Origin: Xylophilus rhododendri
GTDB taxonomy: Bacteria > Pseudomonadota > Gammaproteobacteria > Burkholderiales > Burkholderiaceae_C
Length of the DNA: 64,000 nt
Direction: 5' to 3'
Assembly (NCBI RefSeq): GCF_009906855.1
Contig: NZ_CP047650.1
Span: 5,394,001 to 5,458,000 of the forward strand
Program-made: the position numbers and the translations under genes
Shown here: one piece after another, positions 1-10,017 of the stretch
Numbering within the stretch: position 1 is the first letter of the stretch
Layout: each line of letters begins with the position of its first letter
The notes under the pieces: model-generated
Told to the model about the DNA's origin: nothing
What the model saw: the letters and a program-made list of their open reading frames with translations, nothing else
Database searches by the model: none

Positions 1-1029
1 TCTTCCGGATCGCACCAGGCGACCAGCGGCTCGCCCGCCAGGTGTTCGGTGAAGGGCGCCCGGCGCGACACCAGCGCCGGTGTGCCGCAGGCCAGGGCCT
101 CCAGCGCCACCAGGCCGAAACCCTCCACCAGCGAAGGCATGGCCAGCACACGGGCGCGGCGCATCAGGGCGGGCAGCAGGGCATCGGGCAGGGGACCGGT
201 GCGCCAGACCGGCTGGTCGGGGCCTTCGGTCCAGCCCAGGCCCTGCAGGGTGTCGGCCCAGCCGCGCTGCGATGCGCTGTGGTCCAGCAGGCTGGCGCCG
301 CCGGCCATCACCAATTGGGCTGCGGCCCAGGCGCGATCGGTGGCGCGCAGCCGGGCGAAGGCCTGCAGCAGGCGCAGGCTGTTCTTGCGATGCTCCACGC
401 CGCCGACGGCCAGGCAGACGAAGCCGGGGCGCAGGCCCAAAGCGCGCAGCGCCGCCGCATCGCCCGGCACGCCGGCTGTGTGGAAACGCCTCAGATCGAC
501 ACCGTTGTAGAGGCGCTGCGGCGTGCGGCCATGCGCCTCGCGCAGCTGGCCGCACCAGGTGTCGCTGACGCAGCCGATGGCGTCCGCGGACTGCCAGGCG
601 CGCGCCTGCCAGATATCGAGCTGCGGCTCGCTGAACTGGTCCAGGTGGTGGATGGTGCGCACCCAGGGCGGCAGCGCATGGCCCTCGTCGGCCAGGTCGG
701 CCAGGGCATTGCCGCCCAGGCTGTCGTGCACATGCAGCAGATCGAAATCCGCGCTGGCCAGCACCTCTGGCAGGCCGAGGCGGATGGCGGCGATGCGCTG
801 GCGCACCTGCTCCACCAGCGGGCCCTGGATGGCGCCGGTCGGCAGCAGGGCCACCCGCACCGGTGCGCCCGGGCCGCCGGGCTGGCGGAACAGGGACTGG
901 CCCGGGTCGGCCGGCGCCACTACCGTCACTGCATGGCCGCGCCGCGCCAGCGCGCCGGCCAGTTCCAGCGTGTGCACCACGCCGCCGCGCGGCAACACCG
1001 AATGCGTCAGCAGGCCGATGGTCAGGCGG

Positions 1030-1037
<8 letters not shown>
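1..1037 (-). CDS. Glycosyltransferase family 4 (MSMEG_0565-like), 3' end outside window
   Basis: Reading from the ATG at 1037 gives an open frame of 345 codons that leaves the window at base 1. The N-terminus has the GT-B donor-fold start (LTIGLLTHSVLPRGGVVHTL), followed by ELAGALARRGH. The C-terminal part has the retaining GT4 signature around MPSLVEGFGLVALEALACG, whose two acidic residues bind the nucleotide sugar. It starts eight bases before the AIR-synthase-like gene ends, so the two are translationally coupled. A GT4 enzyme of this kind is a known member of the nitrogen-starvation/nitrilase (Nit1C) gene set of actinobacteria, cyanobacteria and proteobacteria; its acceptor is not known. 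The assignment to that family rests on context plus motif; the general GT4 call is firm. Confidence 0.85.
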
Positions 1038-2014
<977 letters not shown>

Positions 2015-2022
<8 letters not shown>

Positions 2023-2614
2023 GGGGGCCTTTCTGCGCCAGCACGAAACCCTCGTAAGGCGTCTCGCAGGGCGGGTAGCTGGCCAGGTCGGCGCGCATCA
2101 GGGCATGCATGCGGTCGTGGATGACCTTCTCGTCCAGCACCGACCAGCGCAGGCGCCGGAACAGCACCACGTTTTGCGCCTGCACATGGGCCAGGAACTC
2201 GCGACAGCCCAGGGCATGTGCGCTGCTGACGGCCAGCCGGATCAGCGCGCTGCCCAGCTGGCCATGGCGTCGCCAGTCGCGCCGCACCGCCAGCCGCGAG
2301 CCCCACCACAGGCCCGGCTCGGGCTCGTGGATACGCACGGTGCCTATCACCTCGTCCGGCTGCCCACCCCAGGACGACAGCGCCACCAGCAGGCGGCAGC
2401 TCGGGTCCCCTGCATCGATCGCATCGAAGTCGTCATGCCCGAACAGGCCCTGCTCCAGGCAGAAGACCTGGCGGCGCAGGGCCAGCGCCTGCTGGCGCAT
2501 CCAGGCGCCGCTGGCCCACTGGATGCGGAACTCGGGCGAGCTGAAGCCTTGCGGCAGCTCGCAGAAGACCGGCGATGCGGCCGGCGCCTGTAGCGTGGGA
2601 GTGCCGATGGACAT
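2015..2614 (-). CDS. nitE: GNAT N-acetyltransferase of the Nit1C cluster (MSMEG_0567/Sll0786 type)
   Basis: This 199-residue protein has a GNAT core. RRQVFCLEQGLF near residue 47 is the family's N-terminal signature, and the acetyl-CoA loop lies at about residues 127-140 (LAVRRDWRRHGQLGSALI, a variant of the R/QxxGxG/A motif). It ends with a conserved tail, PCETPYEGFVLAQKG. The first ATG is used, since an in-frame start further upstream would run into the radical SAM gene. It overlaps the AIR-synthase-like gene by 8 bases and starts 12 bases after the radical SAM stop. The family acts with a nitrilase and radical SAM enzyme in the Nit1C pathway; acyl donor and acceptor are not established. 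Confidence 0.87.
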
Positions 2615-2626
2615 GCGTGCTCCCGC

Positions 2627-3766
2627 CTAGGCCGCCAGCGGCGTCTCGTAGCGCGACAACGTGGAGCAGGCGGCGCACTTGCCGCAGCCCGCCTTGATGT
2701 CGGTGGCGCGGATGCCGGCCGCCGCCGACATGCGGCCCAGCGGCTCCAGCACGCCGCGCATGAAGTCGGCACTGGGGGCCGGCTGGTCCTCCAGCGGCGT
2801 CCCGCTGATCGGCACGAAGGGCACGACGAAGGGGTAGACACCCATGTCCAGCAGGCGCTGGCTGGTCGACAGGATCAGCTCCGGCGCATCGCCCAGCCCG
2901 GCCAGCAGATAGGTGCTGACCTGGCCGCGGCCGAAGACCTCCACCGCAGCGCCGAAGGCATCCCAGTAGCGGCTCATCGGCACCTCGGCCTTGCCGGGCA
3001 GGATGCGCTGGCGCAGCGCCTCGCCGATCACTTCCAGGTGCATGCCCAGCGTGTCCACGCCCGCGTCCTTCATGCGCCGGAACCAGGCATCGGTGTCCGG
3101 CGGCTCGCACTGGGCCTGCAGCGGCAGGTCCACCGCGGCGCGTATGGCCTGGGCGCTCTCGGCCAGGATGGCGGCGCCGCGGTCGCGGGTGGGCGGCGTG
3201 CCGGTGGTCATCACCATGTGCTTCACGCCGTCGAGTTCGACCGCCGCCCTGGCCACCTCGGCCAGCTGCTGCGGTGTCTTGCGTTCGATGGTGCGGCCGG
3301 CCGCCAGCGACTGGCCGATCGCGCAGAACTTGCAGGCCTTGCGCCGGCTCTCGTAGCGGATGCAGGTCTGCAGCACCGTGGTGGCCAGCACGTCCGAGCC
3401 GTGCAGGGTGGCGATGTGTGAATAGGGCACGCCCTCGGCCGTGCTCAGGCCATAGAAACGCGGCTGCCGCGGAAAGGCGATGCTGGCGATGGGAATGCTG
3501 CCCCGGCGCAGCACGCTGCGGCCGTCCGCGCCCGGCGCATCCGCCACGAAGGGCGAGCGAAAGGCCGGCTGGGTGTGGATGGGCACCATCAGCGTGATGC
3601 CGTCCACCGTCACCGCCTTGTGGTCCGAAGGGCCCGCGCCGCCGCGCCGACTGGCGGCCCCGGCATCGGGGTCCACCATCCGCAGCCCGTGCGACTGCAG
3701 CTCCGTCATCAGCTGGCGCGCGGCCTGGCCATGCACCTCGGGGGAGAGTTCGATGGATGCGTTCAT
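2627..3766 (-). CDS. nitD: Radical SAM enzyme of the Nit1C cluster (MSMEG_0568 family)
   Basis: The start chosen is the ATG at 3766, which overlaps the nitrilase stop as ATGA and gives 379 residues; the open frame extends upstream but only antisense-like sequence lies there. Three cysteines at residues 135, 145 and 148 (spacing CX9CX2C) would bind the radical SAM 4Fe-4S cluster, unlike the textbook CX3CX2C. A second group, C361-X2-C364-X2-C367, lies close to the C-terminus and may bind an auxiliary cluster. Central strands such as [12 protein letters not shown] and LQAQCEPP fit a TIM-barrel SAM fold. Radical SAM proteins of this family accompany the nitrilase in cyanide-assimilation and nitrogen-starvation loci; the reaction is unknown. 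Confidence 0.88.
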   Translation of the reverse strand: MNASIELSPEVHGQAARQLMTELQSHGLRMVDPDAGAASRRGGAGPSDHKAVTVDGITLMVPIHTQPAFRSPFVADAPGADGRSVLRRGSIPIASIAFPRQPRFYGLSTAEGVPYSHIATLHGSDVLATTVLQTCIRYESRRKACKFCAIGQSLAAGRTIERKTPQQLAEVARAAVELDGVKHMVMTTGTPPTRDRGAAILAESAQAIRAAVDLPLQAQCEPPDTDAWFRRMKDAGVDTLGMHLEVIGEALRQRILPGKAEVPMSRYWDAFGAAVEVFGRGQVSTYLLAGLGDAPELILSTSQRLLDMGVYPFVVPFVPISGTPLEDQPAPSADFMRGVLEPLGRMSAAAGIRATDIKAGCGKCAACSTLSRYETPLAA

Positions 3767-4746
3767 GTCGGCTCCTGGGCGGCGGGGGAATCGATGGCCG
3801 GCGCCGCGCCCGGCAGCGGCACGGTCGTGCGGTTGGGTTCGCGGCGGATCGCCAGGCTGAGCAGCTCCGGCCGGGCGTAATGGCCGACCGAATCCATCAT
3901 CCGTTTGCGTTTGGCGATCAGCCTCATCTCCAGGTCGGCCACCACCAGGCCTTCGCCCTCGGTCAGCGGGCCGGCCAGGTATTTGCCCTCGGGCGAAACG
4001 ATGGCCGAATGGCAGCCGCCGCGCAGGGCGCCCTGCAGCTTCTCGTCGGGCGTGATGCCCTTGATCTGCTCGTCGTGCAGCCAGCCGGTGGCGTTGACCA
4101 CGAAACAACCGGATTCCAGCGCGTGATGGCGGATGGTCACGCCCATCTGGTCCGCGAAGATCTGGCCCACCAGCGAGCCGGGGAACTGGGCGCAGTGGAT
4201 CTCCTCGTGGTCGGCCATCAGCGCGTAGCGGGCCAGCGGGTTGTAGTGCTCCCAGCAGGCCAGCGCGCCGACGCGGCCGGCCCGGGTGTCCACCGCCTGC
4301 AGGCCGGAGCCGTCGCCCTGGCCCCAGACCATGCGCTCGTGGTAGGTGGGCGTGATCTTGCGGCGCTTGTGCACCAGCCGGCCGTCCGCATCGAACACGA
4401 TCTGGGTGTTGTAGAGGCTGCCGTGGTCGCGCTCGTTCACGCCCAGCACCACCACCATGCCGTGTTCGCGGGCGGCCGAGGCCACCGCGTCGGTGACCGG
4501 GCCGGGCACGGTGGGGGCGCGCTCCATCAGCAGGAGGTGGTCCTGGCCCTGGAGCGCCGGTGGCTGAACGAAGGAGAAGTACGGGTAGTACGGCAGGAAG
4601 GTCTCGGGAAAGACGATCAGCTCGACGCCCTGGCGGGCGGCGTCGCGCAGGGTCTCCAGCACCTTGGCCAGGGTGCCGTCCGCGCTGTCCAGGTCGGGGG
4701 CGATCTGCGCCGCGGCGGCGCGTACGGTCCTGTTCGTGTCAGCCAT
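3763..4746 (-). CDS. nitC: Nitrilase (Nit6803/NitC type)
   Basis: This 327-residue carbon-nitrogen hydrolase shows the full nitrilase triad: E48 in [14 protein letters not shown]130 in KRRKITPT and C164 in [16 protein letters not shown]. The extra glutamate in [13 protein letters not shown] sits where nitrilases have their second active-site acid. The CWEH context and the LPYYPYF loop are typical of the cluster 1 nitrilases encoded in Nit1C operons, including the enzyme required for cyanide assimilation in Pseudomonas pseudoalcaligenes. Expected reaction: hydrolysis of an organic nitrile, possibly an aminonitrile or cyanohydrin, to acid and ammonia. It lies 15 bases after nitB and overlaps the radical SAM gene by 4 bases, so the three are one transcription unit. 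Confidence 0.93.
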   Translation of the reverse strand: MADTNRTVRAAAAQIAPDLDSADGTLAKVLETLRDAARQGVELIVFPETFLPYYPYFSFVQPPALQGQDHLLLMERAPTVPGPVTDAVASAAREHGMVVVLGVNERDHGSLYNTQIVFDADGRLVHKRRKITPTYHERMVWGQGDGSGLQAVDTRAGRVGALACWEHYNPLARYALMADHEEIHCAQFPGSLVGQIFADQMGVTIRHHALESGCFVVNATGWLHDEQIKGITPDEKLQGALRGGCHSAIVSPEGKYLAGPLTEGEGLVVADLEMRLIAKRKRMMDSVGHYARPELLSLAIRREPNRTTVPLPGAAPAIDSPAAQEPT

Positions 4747-4761
4747 TTTTTCGTCCGCGCC

Positions 4762-5244
4762 TTACAGGGTCCAGGTGTCCAGGATGAAGGCGTTCGATTT
4801 CCGGTGCAGCAGCACGATGTCCAGCACGTCCTGCGGTGCGATCGGCTTGATGCCCGGGATCAGGCTGCCCTCGCCATGGCCGTACAGCGCCTGCAGCGCG
4901 AAGCGGCAGGCGTAGACCTTGCCGCCCTCGGCCATGAACTTGGTGATCTGGTTGTTGAAGTTCTGGTGGCCGGGAAAGGCCTCGTCGCCCAGCTTGGGGA
5001 AACCGCGCTGCACGCCCAGCGTCACGCCCGGGCCGTAGAGCAGCACCGAGGTCTCGAAGCCCTTGCGTTGCAGGCGGGTGGCCTGCAGCAGGTTGACCAG
5101 TCCGATCGAGCCTTCGAAGGCCACGGTGTGGAAGGTCACCAGGGCTTTCTCGCCGGGATCGGCCTGCACGTCCTCGAAGACCTTCTCTTCGTAGTCGACC
5201 AGGAAATCGCCTTTCTGGTGGGCGGGTTGGGTGACCTTGGGCAT
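4762..5244 (-). CDS. nitB: Nitrogen-starvation protein, MSMEG_0572/Sll0783 family
   Basis: First gene of the nit operon, 160 residues. The sequence ([20 protein letters not shown] near residue 42, [16 protein letters not shown] near residue 73, and a late [14 protein letters not shown] block) has the shape of a DsrE-like alpha/beta fold with one conserved cysteine (about residue 119). It matches the small protein of unknown function that invariably precedes the nitrilase in Nit1C clusters. A GAGGAA ribosome binding site lies about 6 bases before the ATG. A sigma-54-like promoter lies about 60 bases further upstream. Its biochemical role is unknown; the family call is based on sequence and order. 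Confidence 0.88.
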   Translation of the reverse strand: MPKVTQPAHQKGDFLVDYEEKVFEDVQADPGEKALVTFHTVAFEGSIGLVNLLQATRLQRKGFETSVLLYGPGVTLGVQRGFPKLGDEAFPGHQNFNNQITKFMAEGGKVYACRFALQALYGHGEGSLIPGIKPIAPQDVLDIVLLHRKSNAFILDTWTL

Positions 5245-5303
5245 AACGTTCCTCGTTGGGTTGAAAAGGGTGGGCCGGCGCCGGTGCCGGACCGCATCTC
5301 CAT

Positions 5304-5319
5304 TGCGAGGGACATGCCA
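5304..5319 (-). promoter_or_regulatory. Sigma-54-like promoter of the nit operon
   Basis: On the minus strand the sequence reads TGGCATGTCCCTCGCA. The invariant GG and GC of sigma-54 (RpoN) promoters are present with the required ten bases between them, and the -24 element is TGGCAt against the consensus TGGCAC. The -12 element, TCGCA, departs from TTGCA at one base. A transcript would start about 12 bases downstream, leaving a leader of roughly 45-50 bases before nitB. RpoN control would fit a nitrogen-scavenging operon. No enhancer-binding protein gene is visible in the window. Confidence 0.45.
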
Positions 5320-5338
5320 CCGGCCTGCGCGGCCCTGC

Positions 5339-5390
5339 GATCAATGCCCGATCAAAGAATGAAGCGGCCGGGTATGCCGGCCACTTGATC
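5339..5390. promoter_or_regulatory. Operator-like repeats between nitB and the MocR regulator
   Basis: Two direct GATCAA copies lie at 5339-5344 and 5350-5355, 11 bases apart (one helical turn). A third copy in inverse orientation (TTGATC) is at 5385-5390. Between them is a perfect inverted repeat, GGCCGG-5-CCGGCC, at 5366-5382. MocR regulators characteristically bind pairs of direct repeats spaced by about a turn in the divergent promoter region, so these are the best candidates for the binding site of the adjacent regulator. Confidence 0.4.
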
Positions 5391-5538
5391 GCCAGCAGCG
5401 TCCCGGCCCATGCACCAAAGCGGCCGAAAGCCCGATCCAATCAATGCACTCCATCAAGTGCGCCGGCGCACTGCTATGGACCGCCGCCCGGCCCTGCACA
5501 GGGATGCAATGCGGCCATGCAACAGGCACACTGAACAC

Positions 5539-6903
5539 ATGCCCTTCAACCACTGGACTGCGCGTCTCAAGAGCAGCTCGCTGCCGGCGTACCAACTGAT
5601 CCCGGACCTCATCGCGGAGGACCTGCGGCAGGGCCGCCTGGCGCCGCGCGAACGGCTGCCGCCGCTGCGCGACCTGGCCGTCACCCTGCAGCTCAACTAC
5701 ACGACGGTGGTGCGCGGTTTCTCCGAGGCGCGCGAGCGGGGGCTGATCGCCTCGCGGCCCGGCATGGGCTCCTATGTGCGCGGCTCCTTCATCGGCCTGC
5801 CGCTGCGCGCCGGCACCGGCGCGGAGATGACCATGAACATGCCGCCGGAGATCGACGGCCATCCGGCCATGCAGAAGATGAAGGACTCGGTGGCCGAGGT
5901 CGTCGCCAAGGCCGCCATGCACGACCTGATGCGCTACCAGGACTTCGGCGGCACCCCGCGCGACCGCGAGCTGGGCGCCCAGTGGCTCGCCCAGTGGGTG
6001 CCGCATGCGGCGGCCGAGCGCATGCTGGTGGCGCCGGGCATCCACAGCGTGCTGCTCGGCCTGGTCTCCATGCTGGTCAAGCCGGGGCAGAGCCTGTGCG
6101 TGGAGTCGATGGTGTATCCCGGCCTGAAGGCCATTGCCGCGCAGCTGGGCATCCAGCTCCATCCCCTGGGCATGGACGAGGACGGCCTCATCCCCGACGA
6201 GTTCGAAGCCGCCTGCAAGAGCACCCCCGTGGCGGCCCTCTACCTGTGCCCCAACCTGCACAACCCGACCACCGCCACCCTGCCCATCGCGCGGCGCGAA
6301 CAGATCGCCGACATCGCCCTGCGCTACAGCATGCCCATCATCGAGGATGACGCCTACGGCATGCTGCCGGCCGCCGTCCCGCCCACGCTGGCCGATTTCG
6401 CGCCCGAGCTGACCTACTACGTCAGCGGCATGTCGAAATGGCTGGGCGCCGGCGTGCGCACCGCCCATGTGCTGGCGCCCAGCGTGCAGGCCTGCCAGCG
6501 GGTGGCCGGCGCCATGCGGGCCACCACCGTCATGGCCTCGCCGCTGATCAACCTGCTGGTATCGCAATGGCTGGAGGACGGGCTGGCCGCGGAAGTGCTC
6601 GACGCCATCCGCGACGAATGCCGCTGGCGCAGCACCCTGCTGACGAAGAGGCTGGCCGGCCACGGCGTGCGCACCCAGCCCAACGGCTTCCACGCCTGGC
6701 TGCCCCTGCAGGAGCGCGATGATGGCGTGAGCACCGCCAGCGATGTCGCCGCCCGGCTGCGCGACCTGGGCGTGGCCGCCGTGGCCGGCAACGCCTTCTG
6801 CACCGACCGGCAGCCCCCGGAAGGCCTGCGCATCTGCCTGGGCGGCAGCCTGACGCGGGAGGACTGCAGCCGGGCGATCACGGCGGTGATCGATGCCTGT
6901 TAG
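5539..6903 (+). CDS. MocR-family transcriptional regulator (GntR wHTH + aminotransferase domain)
   Basis: The ATG at 5539 is preferred over upstream ATGs because it begins right before the winged-helix domain; it gives 454 residues. Residues 5-75 are a GntR winged helix (AYQLIPDLIAEDLRQGRLAP, then RLPPLRDLAVTLQLNYTTVV). Residues from about 110 form a fold-type I PLP aminotransferase domain with the NLHNPTT motif and a Schiff-base lysine at about K300 in SGMSKWLGAGVR. Such regulators sense PLP or an amino compound. It is transcribed away from the nit operon with 294 bases between starts, which suggests it controls that operon and perhaps itself; this is inference from layout. Confidence 0.9.
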   Translation: MPFNHWTARLKSSSLPAYQLIPDLIAEDLRQGRLAPRERLPPLRDLAVTLQLNYTTVVRGFSEARERGLIASRPGMGSYVRGSFIGLPLRAGTGAEMTMNMPPEIDGHPAMQKMKDSVAEVVAKAAMHDLMRYQDFGGTPRDRELGAQWLAQWVPHAAAERMLVAPGIHSVLLGLVSMLVKPGQSLCVESMVYPGLKAIAAQLGIQLHPLGMDEDGLIPDEFEAACKSTPVAALYLCPNLHNPTTATLPIARREQIADIALRYSMPIIEDDAYGMLPAAVPPTLADFAPELTYYVSGMSKWLGAGVRTAHVLAPSVQACQRVAGAMRATTVMASPLINLLVSQWLEDGLAAEVLDAIRDECRWRSTLLTKRLAGHGVRTQPNGFHAWLPLQERDDGVSTASDVAARLRDLGVAAVAGNAFCTDRQPPEGLRICLGGSLTREDCSRAITAVIDAC

Positions 6904-7044
6904 CGGCGTGGAGACTGGCCGGTCGGTCGATGCCGTCGAACTCCACGCTGACCACGATGGGCGACCAGCGGCCCCGCGTCAGCGGCACACCCAGGTCGAA
7001 GGCGCAGCCGATTGCCGCCGGCGGCCGCGTGGAGCAGGTCGGCG

Positions 7045-7110
7045 CCGCGACAGGCCGACGCTGGGCTTGATGATGGTGCCGGTCAACGGGTGTCGCCGAA
7101 TGCGGACGGC
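7045..7110 (-). pseudogene. Remnant of a RuBisCO-like protein gene
   Basis: In the otherwise empty gap between two convergent genes, the minus strand at 7048-7080 encodes GTIIKPSVGLS, preceded by HPLT. This is the signature block of RuBisCO and RuBisCO-like proteins (the lysine of xIIKPxxGL corresponds to the loop around catalytic K175). No flanking homology is visible beyond a few residues, and the frame is broken on both sides, so only a scrap is left. Recognition rests on one short motif. Confidence 0.4.
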
Positions 7111-7134
7111 TGCTGAATGGGCGTGTGAAAACGC

Positions 7135-8622
7135 TCAGCCGTGCTTGATGGCGATGGTCTTGATGGTGGTGAAACCGCGCAGCCCCTCGAAGGCCTTCTC
7201 GCGGCCGTAGCCGGAATGCTTCATGCCGCCGAAAGGCAGCTCGATGCCGCCGCCCGCGCCGTAGTTGTTGATGAACACCTGGCCGGCCTCGATCGCATGG
7301 GCCATGCGGAACTGCCGGGCGCCGTCGCGGGTCCAGACGCCGGCGGTCAGGCCGTAGTCGGTGCCGTTGGCGATGTCGGCGGCCTCTTCCTCGGTGTCGA
7401 AGGGGATGGCCACCAGCACCGGGCCGAAGATCTCGTCGCGGGCGATGGCGTGCGCCGGGTCCACGTCGGCCAACAGGGTGGGCAGCACGAAGCAGCCCTC
7501 GGCCGGCGCGTCGTCGGCCAGCCGGCCCTGGCCGGCGATCCGGATGCCGTCGGCCACCGCCGCATCGACCATGCCGCGCACCTTCTGCTGCTGCCGGCGG
7601 TTGATCACCGGGCCGAGGTCGCGGTTGTCGTGCCCGCGGCCGACCACCAGGGCCTGGAAGCGCTCGGACAGCTGCTGGACCACCGCGTCGTAGGCCGGGC
7701 GTTCGATCAGCACCCGGCTGCCGGCGGTGCAGGTCTGGCCGGCACTCTGGATGATGGCGTTGACGATGGTGGGCAGGGCCTGCTCCATGTCCGCATCGGC
7801 GAACACGATCTGCGGCGACTTGCCGCCCAGCTCCAGCGTCACCGGCACATGGCGGCGCGCGGCGGCCTCGGCGACCGAGGCGCCGGTCTGGGTCGAGCCG
7901 GTGAAGGAGATGTGGGCGATGCCCGGATGGGCCGACAGCGCCGCGCCGGCCTCGCTGCCCAGGCCGCACACCACGTTGATCGCGCCGGCCGGCATGCCCA
8001 CTTCCAGCGCCAGGGCCGAGATGCGCAGCGGGGTCAGGCAGGCATCCTCGGCCGGCTTGACCACGCAGCAGTTGCCGGCGCCGAGCGCCGCGGCCACCGA
8101 GCGGCCGTAGATCTGCGCCGGATAGTTCCAGGGAATGATGTGGCCGGTGACGCCGTGCGGCACCCGGATGGCCATCACGGTGGTGCCGGCGGCATAGGGG
8201 ATGGTCTCGCCGTGCAGCTTGTCCGCCGCGCCGCCGTAGTACTCGAAGTAGCGCGCACAGGCGGCGATGTCGGCCCGGGCCTGCACCATGGGTTTGCCGG
8301 TGTCGCGGCATTCCAGTTCGGACAGCTCGTCCTGGTGGGCCAGGATGGCGGACGACAGCCGGCTCAGCAGCCGGCCGCGCTCGGTGGCGGTGAGTTTGCC
8401 GAAGGGGCCTTTCAAGGCGCGGTGCGCTGCCTTCACCGCATCGTCGATGTCGGCCGCGTCGCTGCGCGGGATGCGGGTGATGGCCTGGCCGGTGGACGGG
8501 TCGATCACCTCGACGGTGGCGCCGCCCCGGGCGGGCACCAGTTGGCCGTCGATGACGTTGTGGAATTCGGCCGGCATGCCCAAGGGCGCTGCGGCATCGA
8601 TGGCGGAAGGGTGGCGGTCCAT
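7135..8622 (-). CDS. NAD(P)-dependent aldehyde dehydrogenase
   Basis: This 495-residue protein has the complete ALDH signature: IIPWNYPAQ (oxyanion asparagine), VVKPAE, SFTGSTQTG (cofactor loop), LELGGKSPQIVFADAD with the general-base glutamate at about residue 264, and GQTCTAGSR with the catalytic cysteine at about residue 298. The late motif EIFGPV is also present. The protein resembles betaine-aldehyde and related ALDHs, but the substrate cannot be set from sequence alone. The gene stands alone between scraps of a RuBisCO-like gene (downstream) and a TRAP permease gene (upstream) on the same strand, so it may be the survivor of a larger catabolic operon. Confidence 0.93.
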   Translation of the reverse strand: MDRHPSAIDAAAPLGMPAEFHNVIDGQLVPARGGATVEVIDPSTGQAITRIPRSDAADIDDAVKAAHRALKGPFGKLTATERGRLLSRLSSAILAHQDELSELECRDTGKPMVQARADIAACARYFEYYGGAADKLHGETIPYAAGTTVMAIRVPHGVTGHIIPWNYPAQIYGRSVAAALGAGNCCVVKPAEDACLTPLRISALALEVGMPAGAINVVCGLGSEAGAALSAHPGIAHISFTGSTQTGASVAEAAARRHVPVTLELGGKSPQIVFADADMEQALPTIVNAIIQSAGQTCTAGSRVLIERPAYDAVVQQLSERFQALVVGRGHDNRDLGPVINRRQQQKVRGMVDAAVADGIRIAGQGRLADDAPAEGCFVLPTLLADVDPAHAIARDEIFGPVLVAIPFDTEEEAADIANGTDYGLTAGVWTRDGARQFRMAHAIEAGQVFINNYGAGGGIELPFGGMKHSGYGREKAFEGLRGFTTIKTIAIKHG

Positions 8623-8689
8623 GCGTTGGAAGTTCCGGTGAGGTATTTTTTGGGGGGAGGTATCGGGAAGGCGATGCGCGCGGCTTCAG

Positions 8690-8815
8690 CGGATGAAACC
8701 CGGCACATGCGGCAGCCAGGTGCTCAGAGTGTCAGGTTGTAGATGACGATCATGGCGAAGTGCACCGGGGCCACCCCCAGTTGCGCGGCCACCGGCGGCA
8801 GGATAATAGATCGTA
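8690..8815 (-). pseudogene. Deletion remnant of a TRAP transporter large permease (dctM)
   Basis: Read on the minus strand from 8815, one frame gives ILPPVAAQLGVAPVHFAMIV then IYNLTL, which is the conserved late segment of DctM/SiaM permeases (consensus ILxPxAxxLGIDPVHFGVIM). That frame stops at once. A shifted frame starting in the same codons gives STWLPHVPGFIR and a stop, which resembles the extreme C-terminus of the same family. An internal deletion of roughly 50-60 residues joining the two blocks out of frame explains both. The remnant reaches into the promoter region of the divergent dehydrogenase gene. Confidence 0.65.
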
Positions 8816-8907
8816 CAAATACATCGCACAACGCGGAAGTTTCTCCGATGCGTACCGCCAGCCCCCGGTGATAGCCTCGTCGCCAATAACACCAGGAGAC
8901 CCGGCGC

Positions 8908-10005
8908 ATGAGCAGTCAGAAAAGCAGGTACGACATCGTCAGCATCGACGGCGACGGCATAGGCCCGGAGGTATGCCGCTCGGCGGTGCAAGTGCTGCAG
9001 GCCGCCTGCGGCGAAAGCCTGCTGGCCTTCGCCCACCACGAGGGCGGCGCCGGCCACTACGCCCGCACCGGCCATGTGCTGCCGGAGGACACCTTCGCCG
9101 CCTGCCGGCAGGCCGACGCCATCCTGCACGGCGCGGCCGGGCTGCCGGGCATCACCTATCCGGACGGCACCGAGGTCGGCAACGACCTGCACCTGCAGCT
9201 GCGCTTCAAGCTCGACCTGTTCGCCAACGTGCGGCCCATTCGCCTCTATGCCGGCGCCGAGTCCCCGCTGCGCCACTGGAAGGCCGGCCAGATCGATTAC
9301 GTGATCGTGCGCGAGAACACCGAGGGCCTCTACGCCAGCCGCGGCGGCGGCATCGTGCTGCGCGACGAAATGGCGACCGACACCATCGTGGTCACCCGCA
9401 AGGGCGTGGAGCGGGTGGCGAAGTTCTCCTTCGAGCTATCGAGAAAACGCCAGGGCGCCCCACGCGACGGCAAACGCCGGGTGACCTGCTGCGACAAGGC
9501 CAACATCCTGCGCAGCTACGCCTTTTTCCGCCAGGTCTGCACCGAGGTGGCCGCCGGCTATCCGGACGTGGAGATCGACTACGCCTATGCCGACGCGATC
9601 ACCGTGCACATGGTCAAGCGGCCCGACTTCTACGACGTGATCGTGGCCGAGAACATGTTCGGCGACATCATCTCGGACCTGGGCGCCGCCACCATCGGCG
9701 GCATGGGCCTGTCGGCCTCGGCCGAACTGGGCGAACACCACGGCCTGTTCCAGGGCGCGCACGGCTCGGCGCCCGACATCGCCGGCCAGAACGTGGCCAG
9801 CCCCATGGCCACCATCCTCTCCGGCGCCCTGATGCTGCGCTGGCTGGGCGACCGCCACGGCGATGCCCGCCTGAGCAGTGCCGCCGACCGGGTGGAGCAG
9901 GCGGTGGAGACCGTGCTGCGCGAGGGCCTGGCCATCCCGCGCGACCTGGGCGGCACGGCCAGCTGCACCGACATCACCGCGGCGGTGTGCCGGCAGCTGG
10001 GCTGA
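8908..10005 (+). CDS. Isocitrate/isopropylmalate dehydrogenase family oxidoreductase
   Basis: A 365-residue beta-decarboxylating dehydrogenase. IDGDGIGPEV near residue 13 is the nucleotide-binding start and VRENTEGLYASRGGG near residue 134 is the substrate loop. DKANILRSYAFFRQV near residue 192 holds the catalytic lysine. DAITVHMV, ENMFGDIISDLGA (metal-binding aspartates) and GAHGSAPDIAGQNVASP follow. This is the layout of tartrate, isopropylmalate and homoisocitrate dehydrogenases, so it should oxidise and decarboxylate a 2-hydroxy acid with NAD(P) and a divalent metal. A GGAGA ribosome binding site lies 9 bases before the ATG. The exact hydroxyacid is not decided by the sequence. Confidence 0.9.
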   Translation: MSSQKSRYDIVSIDGDGIGPEVCRSAVQVLQAACGESLLAFAHHEGGAGHYARTGHVLPEDTFAACRQADAILHGAAGLPGITYPDGTEVGNDLHLQLRFKLDLFANVRPIRLYAGAESPLRHWKAGQIDYVIVRENTEGLYASRGGGIVLRDEMATDTIVVTRKGVERVAKFSFELSRKRQGAPRDGKRRVTCCDKANILRSYAFFRQVCTEVAAGYPDVEIDYAYADAITVHMVKRPDFYDVIVAENMFGDIISDLGAATIGGMGLSASAELGEHHGLFQGAHGSAPDIAGQNVASPMATILSGALMLRWLGDRHGDARLSSAADRVEQAVETVLREGLAIPRDLGGTASCTDITAAVCRQLG

Positions 10006-10017
10006 GCCTGGTGCGGC

